Positions 1 through 10,780 are shown, numbered from the stretch's first letter. The stretch is DNA of 64,000 nt from Liopterus haemorrhoidalis (GCA_963971575.1 OZ020622.1:31030301-31094300), one strand, 5' to 3'. Translations and numbers: made by a program. The notes: generated from the sequence alone by a model not told the origin.

Positions 1-143
1 ATATGATGCAAAATTATTAATATAGATTTAATTATTGTCAAATATTAATAATTCTATTGCAGTGGTGTTCAACATAAGACTTGCGGGCCCGGAAAATAAT
101 ATTTTAACGGCCTATACTAAACTGTTGCCTCCCCGGTCCCTTA
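1..143. other. AT-rich flank with a hAT-like terminus
   Basis: No gene is seen here. From position 60 the sequence reads CAGTGGTGTTCAAC and then a GC-rich stretch. This resembles the common insect hAT terminus (CAGTGGTGTTCAA followed by GGCCCG). I see no matching partner end, so this may be a single truncated end or chance. Confidence 0.3.
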
Positions 144-346
144 AACCCTCCCCATACACTATGAGACATGCATCGATTCACGGCATCGATTTAGAGGCTT
201 CATGAAACAGGCATCACTGGCTGTTGGACACACACTATTGCTGCATGCCTCGATGCAAAACATTAATCGGACGTTTGAATACATCTTTGTGTGGTATACA
301 GCTCGACGTTTGTTTCATTGTCACCGGTTTTGAATAAAATATAAAC

Positions 347-430
347 ATGAATAGGGTTTTAATATTGCCAGTGATGATTGCCTTAATTGGTGTGTCACTT
401 AAAAAATCAAAGAAACCAAAAAGGAAGTGA
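347..430 (+). pseudogene. HARBI1-like transposase N-terminal stub
   Basis: A 27-residue frame starts MNRVLILPVMIALIGV and continues with a lysine-rich run before a TGA at 428-430. Many HARBI1-type nucleases begin with a hydrophobic leucine/isoleucine stretch followed by basic residues, and this looks like that start. Nothing of the DDE domain follows before the hAT insertion at 494. The fragment is too short for certainty. It fits the outer Harbinger shell. Confidence 0.35.
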
Positions 431-1006
431 TGTAATAATTGGCTTAAGGATAAAAATATATATTCTAATTGCCAATTATGAGTGAATTAAGAATAGGCTT
501 ACTATATTTATGAAGCTCTAAACCGGGACAGGAACGGGAAGTAGGGCAAAAAAATAAATTTAACCACCAAAAATGATTTTATTATTTAGGGTCAGTTGCA
601 CCGCTTTGTAATAAATCTACCACTTTACAAAGTGTAACTTCAATTTAAGTGACACTTAAAAAATAAATGCATTGCACCGACTATTTTTGAGTAGCGCTTT
701 ATTAAGGAACGGTTAAAGTGATGAAACACGATATAATTTTAAAATGTACCGTTTTTATCAAGTATGCGCATGATGTGACTGAATGTGTTCTGTCACTTGT
801 ATTTAACAAAGGCAAATAAACTTTTAACGTGGTGAATAATAGTTGTGATACACAGTAAGTATTTAATATATGTATATTTGTTGTGATATTATTGTAAATG
901 ACAATAATATTTTGTAGATGAATGACGAAAAAAGTAAGATAAAAAGGGGTATAAATTATACCACTCTAGAAAGGTTACTAATATACTACTAAATTTAGTA
1001 ATAGAT

Positions 1007-1159
1007 TGTTAGCTAAGTAATGCGCAGCAATTATATTATTGATATATAAACTTTATTAAAGAAACCATATAGAAATTACATGTCATAAATCATATATTTT
1101 TAACTGTCATCGCATGATCATATCCTTAGTAACACCATATAACTGGATGATTTCTAACA
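1007..1159 (-). repeat. copia-1 3' LTR
   Basis: A 153-bp repeat starts TGTTAGCTAAG and ends TCTAACA. It matches 5244-5404 except for one substitution and an 8-bp indel. Just inside it (1160 on) the minus strand reads an AAAGTGGGGG polypurine tract. The flanking TSD TAGAT is at 1002-1006. Confidence 0.95.
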
Positions 1160-4100
1160 CCCCCACTTTATGTGGTGTTAATTTTATAATTGATAAGTCC
1201 ATTTTTCTTGAACATTCGCAATGTTTGTCTCTAAATAACGGTTTTGTTAAAGAATCAGCCACCATGTCAGTTGTAGAAACGTGATCAACAATTATTTCTC
1301 CCAAGTCTATATGCTGTCTTATGAAATGATGTCTAACATCAATATGTTTGGTCCTAGCTTTATAGCTAGTACATTTAGCAAGATCAATAGCGCTCCTATT
1401 ATCGCAGTATATTCTGAGCTGTTTTTCGGCATTGGGTATTAACTCTTGATGAAGTCCTTTTAACCAGATAGCTTCTTGTGTTGCATGGCTTAAAGCCATA
1501 TATTCTGCTTCCGTTGTGGAAGTTGCAACAGTAGGCTGTTTCTTGGAATTCCATGTAATTGCCCCATTGCTTAAAAGGAAAACATACCCTGTTGTAGAGC
1601 GTCTATCATCTTGGTCACTTGCCCAGTCAGAATCGCTATATCCAGAAATACCCGAATCTGTTTTACTGTACTGAAGTTTCCAGTCTTTAGTTCCCTTAAG
1701 ATACCTTAAGACCCTTTTAATGGCATTCCAGTGTACTTGCCCTGGATTGGTATTGTACCGGCTCAGTGCCCCCACTGCAAACGATATATCAGGTCGAGTA
1801 CCTTGGGCAGCATATAATATCATGCCTATAGCTTCTTGATATGGACAATTCTTCATACTTTGCATGTCTTCTTGCGTACTTGGCTGCAATTCTTTTGATA
1901 AAATTTGGTTTGGATCTAGAGGAGTGACCACAGTATTACAGTTGGACATATTAAAACGTGCCAATATATTGTCAATATATTTTTCTTGATCTAGAGTGAT
2001 TACTCCTTTCTTTTTATCACGTAATATTCTCATTCCTAAACAAAAATGAGCAGATCCAAGATCCTTCATTTTGAATTTATTCATTAATTCATTTTTTATA
2101 AATTTCGTATTTTCTTTATTATTAGAAAATATTAGAAGATCGTCAACATACACAGCAATCATTATAATATCATTATTTTTAAATTTGTAATATATACAAG
2201 GATCATACTGTGATTGTTTTAGCTGTATGGCTCTCAATGCTTTATCTAATTGCATGTACCAGGCTCTGCTAGATTGTTTGAGACCATATATACATTTTTT
2301 AAGTAAACATACCTTATTTGATTTATTATAATTTTCAGGCAGTTCCATGTAAACTTCTTCCTTCAATTTTGGATGTAAAAATGCTGAAACAACATCCATT
2401 TGATCGATATCCAAATCATGTTTGGCTGCTAGGGCTAATAAAAATCTTATCGAACTATATCTAATGACTGGAGAAAACGTTTCTTGATAATCGATGCCAT
2501 ATTTTTGACTACATCCTTTGGCTACTAATCGAGCTTTGTAGCGTTCAATTTCTCCGTTTACATCATATTTTATTTTAAAAACCCATTTACATTTTATGGA
2601 TTTTCTTCCTTCTGGTAAATCAGCCAGTATCCATGTACGATTATCGAGATGTGCTTTTATTTCTTCTTCCATAGCTACTTGCCATTTGTCTGCATCAGTC
2701 CGTTTCAGCGCTTCTTCCACTGTTTGTGGATCACCATTCTCACAAATCATTGTATTATACACAACAAAGTCAGAGTTGAAATAACGACTATTTGGTTTAC
2801 GTGCTCGTTCACCTCTTCTTATTTCTACTGTACTGTCGTTTTCATTATCAGTATCTTTATTTGACATCTCTATCGGGGTTTCCATGTCTTTATCTTCAGT
2901 ATTATCCCCCACTTCAACAGTAGTATCTGAAATTTCTATTAGCTGTTGACTATCATCTGAAGATTGAGTTCTTTCTAGAGTATGTGCAGAAAGATTATTA
3001 GGTGTAATAAAAATTATATCACGAACCTTTTTTAATTTTTTTGTTATTGGATGCACACAACGATACCCCTTGGTATTCTCACAATAACCAACAAAGATTA
3101 GTTCTTCTGACTTAGCATCCCATTTTTTTCTTTTTTCTTTCGGAACGTGTGCCATAACTTTGCAACCAAAAATTGCCAAGTGGCTTAAATCTGGTTTATT
3201 TCCTGTCCATGCTTCTTCGGGAGTCATTTTCAATAAAGCTTTTGTCGGAGATACATTTTTTAAATAATTTGCCGTATTGACTGCTTCAGCCCAAAAAACA
3301 GTATCTAGACCTGCATCTAATAACATACTTCTTGCATGTTCTACTAGGGTTCTATTTAACCTTTCGGCTACGCCATTTTGCTCCGGAGAGTAAGGGACGG
3401 TAGTTTGATGTCGAATGCCTTCTTTCTTGAGAAATGTAAGAACTTTATGGTTCACATATTCAGTTCCATTGTCGGTTCTCAATGATTTTATTCGATATCC
3501 TGTTTGGTTTTCTACTAAAGCTTTATATTCTAAAAATGTTTCATAAAACTGATTTTTTGACTTTAAAAAATAAACATGCGATTTTCTTGTGAAATCGTCC
3601 GTAAATGTCAAAAAATATCTTGCATTTCCAATCGATTTTATACTCATTGGACCGCAGATATCGGAATGTACAAGTTCTAGAAAATTTTTTGCTCTTTTGG
3701 CACCTGTCTTTTTAAAGGGTGTCCTTTTCTGTTTACCTTGTATACATACCGTACATGGTTGGTTAGAAGAATCAACAATTTTAATACCTGTAGCTAAACC
3801 ATTTTGAAGTAATCTCATAGAATATCTGTTGAGATGACCTAAGCGTCTATGCCAGATATCATGCGTGTTCGATAATTTTACTGGAAACGCTTGCAATATT
3901 TCTTCTTTGTCAGTATTTAGACGATACATACCATCAATATTCGATGCTGTTCCAATAACACGGTTGGAGTTAACATTTATAGTACCATCTAATATCTTAC
4001 AACCATTTGAATTAAATATAACCGTTTTTCCTTTTTGTGTTATTTTACTAACTGATAACACATTTAAAGTTAAATCTGGTACAAGTGCAACATCTTCCGC

Positions 4101-5171
4101 AATAACATCTTTATTGTTATCTAAAGAAATGATAATGTTACCTTTTCCTGCACAATCTAGCTTTATTCCATTGGCTATATCTACGTTATGACTTCGTTCC
4201 ATTTTAAAATTATTTATCCAGTCTCGGCGAAATGTCATATGTGACGTAGATCCTGAATCCAAAAACCAGTTATCATCACTGTTTGATGAAGATTGTTTGG
4301 ATTGAGCTACCATATTAACTAAAAAAGAACTGTTAGCTTTCTTCGTATACTGTTTATCTTTCTTACTTGGCAAGGAGCAATTGACAGATGTATGTCCAAA
4401 TTTATTACAATTAAAACATCTGGGCAAATTGTGGGCTTTCTTGAATTTATTTTTTTGATACTTTTTACCTGAAAACACTGAATCAGTCTGGAATCGCGTT
4501 GACATATCTTTGACATTTTCTTGTAATAGAAGATTCTTCACAAATTTTGTGGTGGTACTTTGCGTTGAACCTTGTATTCCCAATATTAAAGGTTTAAATT
4601 CATCTGGTAATCCAGCTAAAACAATTCCTCCTATGGCAGTGTCTTCTATTGGTTTTCCAACGTTTTCGAGCTGTTCCGAAATAGAAAGTACGTAGTCAAC
4701 ATAATTTTGCATACTTGGATGATCTTCAAATTTTATTCCAAGCAATTTTCTGTATAATCCAACCAGTCTGACCGTGCCAGTATCTTCATAAGCTTTGCTT
4801 AAATTTATCCATGCCTCTCTTGCTGTCGTTGCTTTTCGAGTTTCCTTGTCTGGACCAGATTTTAATGATATATTTATTTTGGCTAAGGTTCTTTTATCTA
4901 GATTTTCATCTATGACCTCGCCTTCGGATGGTTCTATACAGCACCATAATCCTGCATCTACCAAGAAATTCTTCATCCAAAACTTCCAATCGTTGTAATT
5001 GGTACCATCTAGATGTTTCGATTCGGGCAGGCCACCAACAGCATGCGTTGTAACAACCATAGATTTTGCAGGGGTTGGATGCAATTTTTTATCTTGGACT
5101 TCTATCATAAGTCTTTCAATTTTTTCCTTCAGTGACTGAAGTTCCAAATCTCGGTCAATATTTGCTTCCAT
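1107..5171 (-). CDS. copia gag-pol polyprotein
   Basis: This 1354-residue polyprotein carries every Ty1/copia domain in order. A Gag region is followed by a zinc knuckle CFNCNKFGHTSVNC near residue 252 and an aspartic protease motif LDSGSTSHM near 305. Next come the GAG-preintegrase HRRLGHLN motif and the integrase catalytic core (HSDICGPM, RTDNGTEY, NGVAERLNR). The reverse transcriptase has YVDD intact near residue 1010, and the RNase H has AEYMAL. No stop or frameshift is visible. The start gives a 72-base leader after the 5' LTR. The last 18 codons read into the 3' LTR, so the stop codon lies inside the LTR. Confidence 0.95.
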   Translation of the reverse strand: MEANIDRDLELQSLKEKIERLMIEVQDKKLHPTPAKSMVVTTHAVGGLPESKHLDGTNYNDWKFWMKNFLVDAGLWCCIEPSEGEVIDENLDKRTLAKINISLKSGPDKETRKATTAREAWINLSKAYEDTGTVRLVGLYRKLLGIKFEDHPSMQNYVDYVLSISEQLENVGKPIEDTAIGGIVLAGLPDEFKPLILGIQGSTQSTTTKFVKNLLLQENVKDMSTRFQTDSVFSGKKYQKNKFKKAHNLPRCFNCNKFGHTSVNCSLPSKKDKQYTKKANSSFLVNMVAQSKQSSSNSDDNWFLDSGSTSHMTFRRDWINNFKMERSHNVDIANGIKLDCAGKGNIIISLDNNKDVIAEDVALVPDLTLNVLSVSKITQKGKTVIFNSNGCKILDGTINVNSNRVIGTASNIDGMYRLNTDKEEILQAFPVKLSNTHDIWHRRLGHLNRYSMRLLQNGLATGIKIVDSSNQPCTVCIQGKQKRTPFKKTGAKRAKNFLELVHSDICGPMSIKSIGNARYFLTFTDDFTRKSHVYFLKSKNQFYETFLEYKALVENQTGYRIKSLRTDNGTEYVNHKVLTFLKKEGIRHQTTVPYSPEQNGVAERLNRTLVEHARSMLLDAGLDTVFWAEAVNTANYLKNVSPTKALLKMTPEEAWTGNKPDLSHLAIFGCKVMAHVPKEKRKKWDAKSEELIFVGYCENTKGYRCVHPITKKLKKVRDIIFITPNNLSAHTLERTQSSDDSQQLIEISDTTVEVGDNTEDKDMETPIEMSNKDTDNENDSTVEIRRGERARKPNSRYFNSDFVVYNTMICENGDPQTVEEALKRTDADKWQVAMEEEIKAHLDNRTWILADLPEGRKSIKCKWVFKIKYDVNGEIERYKARLVAKGCSQKYGIDYQETFSPVIRYSSIRFLLALAAKHDLDIDQMDVVSAFLHPKLKEEVYMELPENYNKSNKVCLLKKCIYGLKQSSRAWYMQLDKALRAIQLKQSQYDPCIYYKFKNNDIIMIAVYVDDLLIFSNNKENTKFIKNELMNKFKMKDLGSAHFCLGMRILRDKKKGVITLDQEKYIDNILARFNMSNCNTVVTPLDPNQILSKELQPSTQEDMQSMKNCPYQEAIGMILYAAQGTRPDISFAVGALSRYNTNPGQVHWNAIKRVLRYLKGTKDWKLQYSKTDSGISGYSDSDWASDQDDRRSTTGYVFLLSNGAITWNSKKQPTVATSTTEAEYMALSHATQEAIWLKGLHQELIPNAEKQLRIYCDNRSAIDLAKCTSYKARTKHIDVRHHFIRQHIDLGEIIVDHVSTTDMVADSLTKPLFRDKHCECSRKMDLSIIKLTPHKVGVLEIIQLYGVTKDMIMR

Positions 5172-5243
5172 ATTTTTTTCAAGTATCAGTTCAAAATTTT
5201 TAAAATATTTTGAAAATCTTTTTAGTAAGTAAGGCCCATAACC

Positions 5244-5404
5244 TGTTAGCTAAGTAATGCGCAGCAATTATATTATTGATATATAAATTTATAAACTTTA
5301 TTAAAGAAACCATATAGAAATTACATGTCATAAATCATATATTTTTAACTGTCATCGCATGATCATATCCTTAGTAACACCATATAACTGAATGATTTCT
5401 AACA
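5244..5404 (-). repeat. copia-1 5' LTR
   Basis: A 161-bp partner of 1007-1159. It carries an extra AATTTATA near 5283 and one other difference. It starts TGTTAGC and ends TCTAACA, with the TSD TAGAT directly after. Confidence 0.95.
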
Positions 5405-6183
5405 TAGATTATAAACATATATAGAAAATAAGAAAACTGACCAGGTTACGTGGAGAGAAAAAGAACAGACATGGAGAAAAATATCAGAAGAATTTAACAC
5501 TATATGTCCAAATAATACAAGTGGAACTGCAGAATCTTTAAAAAAATATTACGAGGACCATAAGAAGAAAACTAGATGCAATGCTGCTTTGGAAGCCATA
5601 TCAGTAAGAAAAACAGATGGAGGTAGAAGCACTCCTGTCCTTACTGATAGTAGTCACTGAGTTAATGATGTCTATCGTAAATGAAAAAACCGTTTATGGA
5701 TGAGAAAACTCTTGTGATGAAGGCAGATTTTTGCAAGTCATTTCATTTTTTTTATTTATTTAAGTTCCTACTGGAATTAAATATATTTTGTATTTTATTT
5801 TAGTTCATGGACAATGTGACAGAAGTTGGAAGCCATGAATAATGAAGACGAAATTGAGACATCAATTAACAGACTTTCATCTGTCCAAGATGCAGATAAA
5901 AATGATTGCAGTACACGCACACCTGGCAAACAAAAATTCTGGTCGCAGCGTAGGCGTCCAATATCAACGGTGGCTGAATGTAGATTCATCACAGCTATCC
6001 GAAAAATATTCAAAATTAGTGAATTTGAAACTGGAATATTTTAGTTACAAATTACAAGTGGAAAAAGAAGAAGTAGCTATCAGACGAGATAGGGAGAAAA
6101 TTGAATTTGACTTAAAAGTAGAGAATTTAAAATTAGACATTGAAATAAAAAAACAAAAGTTAAAGTCTGTTCCAAACAGTTAG

Positions 6184-6701
6184 GTGGAACTAGATTTTGC
6201 AATCTAGTTACTTTCATCGTTTAAATCGTGCTTTTCGCCCGTTTTGTTTAGCTTTGTAAATCATACTTACAATAAAAAATTTTTGGTTAAGGTTAATATC
6301 ATTTTCAAATATCATTTTCTTTATATTTTGATTTTTTGTGTCGTTCTTAATACAAATTTCCCATTTATTTATTTTTTTGTCATTAAAATATGTAAAAAAA
6401 ATAATTTTATTTTGACATATGTATGTCATTCGTTTCTTTGGTTTCATTGTTGGAATTTTAAATTTTGACATTCTAACGTGAAAAATGAAATATCCCAAGC
6501 AAGGTCCCTTCTCGTGACAACCTAAAAGAACGAAATTCCCATTTAGTTCCGCCTAACCGTTTGGAACAGAGTGTAAGAAATGAATTATATCCTGAAAATA
6601 GTATTAAAATGTAAATATTATTTAAAAAATGTTTATTTACAAAATAAATGTTATAAAAAAGTCTATAATAGTGTACAATATTAAATATGAATAAACTAGT
6701 G
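6184..6701. other. Intergenic part of Harbinger-1
   Basis: This AT-rich spacer lies between the convergent SANT and transposase genes. I see no reading frame with recognisable content and no repeat structure. Confidence 0.5.
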
Positions 6702-9267
6702 TTAACTTAATAATGATTGAAAATAAGTATGAATCAAGTCTGTTCGAACAATAAAACCCTGCCTTTGATTTACATTGTTAACATTATAAATAGGTATTTG
6801 TGGCACTTGTCCCATTCTAATAAGTTGTAATTCGTGATCATTAACTTCATCAGGTGTTGGAGGAATCTCTTCATTATTTTGGCATGCGATATTGTGCAAA
6901 ACAGCTGTTGATATAATTACAGGCATTATATTATTAACATTTAACCTACACCCTACAGCCAGAACTGGAAATCTACGTTTCTAAACTCCGAAACATCATT
7001 CAACTGTATTTCTTGTTTTTATAAATGATTTTTGGTATAAATTTTCTGCTGGAGTATTGGGCTCACCAAGTGGAGTAAGAAGATAATTTCTAGTAGGGTA
7101 GGCACTATCACCTAGTAGCCAATTATTTGTCAATAGGTTTTCATCAAAGAGTTGCCGAACTGTACTGCTATTAAATATTGTTGAGTCGTGTGCCGAGCCA
7201 GGCCATCTTGCGACAACATTAATAAATTCCAGATTGGCATTACATTTTCCTTGTACATTTATAGAAAAATATTTGTGACGATTGCGATACACTTCACCAT
7301 CTTCTCCGCCTGGGGACTGAATTTTTATATGGGTACCATCAACGGTCCCTATGACACGTGGAAACCTTGCAATATCATAAAACGGTAACCGACGAGTTCA
7401 TCGAAAATCAATTCATCGAAAGTAAATTCATCGAAAATCAACTCATCGAAAACGAGTTCATCGAAAACGAGTTCATCGAAAGCAAATTTATCGAAAATTA
7501 ATTCATCGAAAATCACTTCATCGAATGATCAATTCATCGAATCGTCAATTCATCGAAAAAAAAATATTTTGTAAATATTTGAGGGGAATGCCGAGGGGAT
7601 CGGAAAGTCAAAAAAGCAGTGGTCAATAAAAGTATACAGACTAAGAAATAATTGCATAAATTTTTTTATATGGTTTAAAAAAGGTAAATAAAGTGACATT
7701 GTGTTTGAATATAAATAAAGAAATATAATAAGAAAACTTATATAATAAAATAAATAAATTTTTTGTTTTTAAGGTTTAATAACACAGGTTATGGGCAATT
7801 GCACACAAATAATTTTTATAAATTCATACACAATGATACGCATTAAAATTGGGCTAATATGGGGGAAAATAAAGTACTATGCACCTAAAAGCAAGGTAAT
7901 TAGGTTAGGTTTAGTTAGTAAAAGTCTAAAACCGAGCGGAGCGAGTTACTCATCTTCTAGTTTAAGGACAAAGCACTATTTTAGGTTAGGGTAGGTTAGT
8001 AAGGGTTTGGTTAGAAGAAGCCAAGCGAAGCGAGCTACCCATCTTCTAGTTTAATGTCAAAACACTATCTTAGGTTAGGTTAGGTTAGTAAGGGTTTGGT
8101 TAGAAGAAGCCGAGCGAAGCGAGCTACCCATCTTCTAGTTTAATGACAAAACACTATCTTAGGTTAGGTTTGGTTAGTAAGGGTTTGGTTAGAAGAAGCC
8201 GAGCGAAGCGAGCTACCCATCATCTAGTTTAATGACAAAACAAACTCACACTAACATAACAATGCCACCTGTTTAGAATCACCGTACATGGAACAAATCA
8301 TGTGTGGTATGACGCGGTGTGACACATGCGCAGTTGCGTAGGTACCTATTCCCAAGTTATACCGAAAATTTATATAAATAAGAAAAATTGATATTGCCAT
8401 TCGATAAATTGAGCATTCGATAAATTGACTTTCGATAAATTTGCTTTCGATGAACTTGCTTTCGATAAATTTACTTTCGATAAATTAATTTTCGATAAAT
8501 TGACCTAGAATCCATTAATATTGATATACAATAATCCCCCGAGATACGTAGACCAAGTATGATAGTTATTTAATAAGTGTAGTCTGTCAACTTTTATTGA
8601 CCACTGCTTTTTTGGCTTTCCGATCCCCTCGGCATTCCTCTCAAAAATTTACAAAATATTTTTTTTCGATGAATTGACGATTCGATGAATTGATCATTCG
8701 ATGAATTGATTTTCGATGAATTGATTTTCGATGAATTTGCTTTCGATGAATTGATTTTCGATGAACTTACCGTGAATCTCATAAAACATATTCTGTGTAC
8801 TTTTAACCTCTTCGTATGTTACTGGAAATTTTATATATTGTGGATACAATGAAGCTATTTCTGTTGACACTCTGTGTACAATACGACTAGCTGTTGATGT
8901 ATCCATTCCTATAAAGTCAGCTACAGTTGTTAGATGACAACCAGTAGTATCTTAAAGCTGTCAAAATTTGTAGAATCGGTGAAACTGAATTATTTCTAAA
9001 GTTAAAATATGTATGTAATGAAATACTTTAAGTAAAATTTAAATACAATTATTCTTACTTACATATCATAAGGAAATTCCAATTTGTTCTCCAATTTATC
9101 TAATAACTGGTACACAGTATTTTTTTTTTTAAACGAAATCTTTTAAAAAATGCGTTTTCATCCATTGTTACAAAATATTTTTGTCTTTCGTACACCTTTT
9201 TTGGAAAACCATATTCAATAGTTTCCATAATGTCAGCTTCATCATCCATTATTTCATCATAATTCAT
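6702..9267 (-). pseudogene. HARBI1/DDE_Tnp_4 transposase, broken and split
   Basis: This is the PIF/Harbinger nuclease. It starts at 9267 (MNYDEIMDDEADIME). An intron-like GTAAGT...AG lies near 9056-8999, and helix-turn-helix sequence FIGMDTSTASRIVHRVS follows. The DDE core then reads FPRVIGTVDGTHIKIQ (first D), VARWPGSAHDSTIF, LLGDSAYPTRNYLLTP (second D) and RNTVE (E). Damage includes a frameshift near 8950, one in a T-run near 9125, two in-frame stops just after the last E (about 6980-6995), and the 1.4-kb foldback-like insertion at 7384-8778 between YEI and the first D motif. The C-terminus (VLHNIACQNNE) ends at 6702. Confidence 0.85.
7384..8778. mobile_element. Foldback-like element, copy 1
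   Basis: The 9-bp TSD TCATAAAAC is at 7375-7383 and 8779-8787. One end begins GGTAACCGACGAGTTCATCG and the other, inverted, GATTCACGGTAAGTTCATCG. Each end continues into tandem 15-bp units around TTCATCGAAAATCAA, then about 70 bp of unique inverted sequence (7557-7640 against 8590-8667). The middle holds about four tandem units of 82-88 bp (7893-8225), each with TTAGG runs, and a block of TTCGATAAA repeats (8399-8510). Nothing codes for protein. Tandem-repeat inverted termini with a 9-bp TSD recall Drosophila Foldback elements of the Mutator-like superfamily. Confidence 0.8.
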
Positions 9268-9599
9268 TATTACAATTGAAAATGTTTAAATGATACTTTC
9301 AACAACTGCCAAAATATGGCATTTTAGTGTCACTTAAATAATAAGCCCAACCTCATCTACGGCTTAATTTAGGTTTCACCTAACAAAAAATAAGTATCAC
9401 TTAAACAGCGGTCCAATGGAATAAGTGTCACTTAACAGCTTTAAGTTATACTTAAAATTTAAGTGTTAGCGGTGCAACTGGCTCTTAGTCTTACAAAAGA
9501 AATATACAGATGATCTACTGCAGCAGAAAGTTAACTATTTTATTTATTGTACCAATTGTACTTCTCGCTAGAATGAACTTTTTTCAACACTTTACATTT

Positions 9600-10780
9600 T
9601 TTTAAAATTTTCTCATAAAAAAAGTCGCACGTACAGTAACGACCGGATCGTAGACTCCTGCATGAGGCCTCGGTCATCCGACCAAATGTGTTTCATGATG
9701 GAGAAAACATGCTCCACAGCTGCGGATGTTCATGGTAGACACAAAATGTATTGAATATCTTTTACCAGATTGGGAATATCGATGTGTTTCTTTAAATGTT
9801 CGAATAATTGGACCCATTTGTCAACATACTCGTTTTGGGTCGTCGTTGAACTCCACTCTTCATTTTTTTGATGCAAGAAAAGTTTTTGCGCGCGAATCTC
9901 ATCAAAAAGACTGTCAATATTAAGATTAATAAATAAAACACTCGGTAAGTTTCACAAATATCAGTTTAATATACTCTATACGTATTTCGGCAGTGACGCC
10001 ATCAACAGGAGTTTCAATTATAAACTTGAATTTTATAATAACTAGAAGTTTATAATTGAAACTCCTGTTGATGGCGTCACTGCCGAAATACGTATAGAGT
10101 ATATTAAACTGATATTTGTGAAACTTACCGAGTGTTTTATTTATTAATCTTATTTTAAATATGTTTCACCGAGAATACACGGACTCCTCTGTCAATTATA
10201 CTGTCAATATTATTTTTTTGTTGATCTGAACCGTGTATTGCATTTATAGCTTCAGCAGATCGTTCAATCTCGTCCCATTTCAGTACATGATGAAGTCCAA
10301 CCCATGCGAATATCTCGTAAAAGGCGTTTACCTCTGTCATAAATGTATTAACATCTTGGCTACTAAGTTTTCTCAACAACTGTTTCGCTCCTTGTGTGAA
10401 CCAAATTTTGGTTCAAAAATTTTAGAGATTTGATGATTTAGAGATTTGGACGTACAGTCAGAAGTTTTGAAGCTCATATCATGCATTGCTGTGGGAAAGG
10501 CAAAAGTGGCCTCTTTGACCGCAATAATTAAATCATCTTGATTGGGATCATAGTTTTTTAAAAACTTTTTAATAGATGAAGAGCTTGCAGCAGCCGTTAC
10601 ACCAGCCTTGTGTTTCGCACACTTGAAATGATCTTTAATGTCCGCTCGCCCACTGTGTGCAATAGAAAATTCTGAGAAACAGTGCTGGCACTTCACTTTG
10701 CTGTCCTGACCACAAAGCTATTTTATAAATGGGTGGTCTTTTTGCAGTTCATTCGTAAATTTGCAATTTCTTTTCGGCAT
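9600..10780 (-). pseudogene. hAT transposase remnant
   Basis: It starts at 10780 with MPKRNCKFTNELQKDHPFIK and meets an in-frame TAG. It then has a BED-like zinc-finger segment (CQHC, HFKCAKHKAGV) and helical sequence with MHDMSFKTSDCTSK. The C-terminal dimerisation motif appears as SAAVEHVFSIMKHIW...DDRGLM near 9640-9720. The central DDE part is largely missing, and stops or shifts occur at several points. A 277-bp insertion at 9923-10199 splits it. It belongs to the hAT element at 494-11089. Confidence 0.75.
9923..10199. mobile_element. Inverted-repeat retroposon-like insert in the hAT gene
   Basis: A 13-bp duplication ACTGTCAATATTA flanks it (9910-9922, 10200-10212). Nearly all of it is a perfect inverted repeat with arms 9921-10027 and 10046-10152 (107 bp each) around an 18-bp loop, followed by a 47-bp tail. 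The arms contain CTGTTGATGGC...GCCGAAA, a hammerhead-like arrangement. The long TSD and inverted layout resemble Penelope-type insertions rather than a DNA transposon. No coding capacity. Confidence 0.7.

Larger units (their letters stand above)
1007..5404 (-). mobile_element. Ty1/copia LTR retrotransposon (copia-1), apparently intact
   Basis: It is bounded by near-identical LTRs and a perfect 5-bp TSD, TAGAT (1002-1006, 5405-5409). Next to the 5' LTR, at about 5230-5243 on the minus strand, is GGTTATGGGCC, the kind of primer site copia uses with a cleaved initiator-methionine tRNA half (family knowledge). A single uninterrupted gag-pol frame fills the interior. The near identity of the LTRs implies a recent insertion. 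The target was the SANT gene of Harbinger-1. Confidence 0.95.
918..6183 (+). pseudogene. Myb/SANT-like DNA-binding gene of Harbinger-1, split by copia
   Basis: In Harbinger elements this companion protein binds the transposon ends and helps import the transposase. The first piece starts at 918 (MNDEKSKIKRG) and reaches the copia insertion. The second, 5421-5660, reads IENKKTDQVTWREKEQTW and continues RKISEEFN, the tryptophan-rich tri-helix of the SANT-like domain. The third, 5842-6183, is a charged coiled-coil C-terminus rich in K, E and L. The frame has stops at 985-1000 and a one-base offset near 5420, so the gene is dead apart from the copia insertion as well. Confidence 0.75.
589..9484. 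mobile_element. PIF/Harbinger transposon (Harbinger-1)
   Basis: The terminal repeats are GGGTCAGTTGCACCGC at 589 and, inverted, GAGCCAGTTGCACCGC ending at 9484. TTA flanks both (586-588 and 9485-9487). It has the two genes expected of the superfamily: a Myb/SANT-like protein reading rightward and a DDE_Tnp_4/HARBI1 transposase reading leftward. A copia element (1007-5404) interrupts the first gene and a foldback-like element (7384-8778) the second. Without these inserts it would be about 3.1 kb, an ordinary Harbinger length. Confidence 0.9.

Noticed and set aside
2596..4998. Plus-strand frames opposite copia-1
   Set aside because: Antisense shadows of the intact gag-pol frame.
7400..7555. 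CRISPR array
   Set aside because: Short direct tandem units without unique spacers of constant length, in a eukaryotic transposon.
7791..7994. 67-residue frame starting MGNCTQIIFINSYT, repeated at 19305-19508
   Set aside because: It lies in the non-coding core of both foldback copies. Its repetition follows from the element being repeated.
7893..8225. TTAGG runs as possible telomere
   Set aside because: The runs are short and interrupted in an 82-88-bp unit inside a bounded transposon, not a long array at a chromosome end.
8594..8906. Serine/asparagine/lysine-rich frames such as SSKINSSKINSS
   Set aside because: They are translations of the 15-bp tandem arms of the foldback-like element, with unit length divisible by three. 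No start context or conservation.
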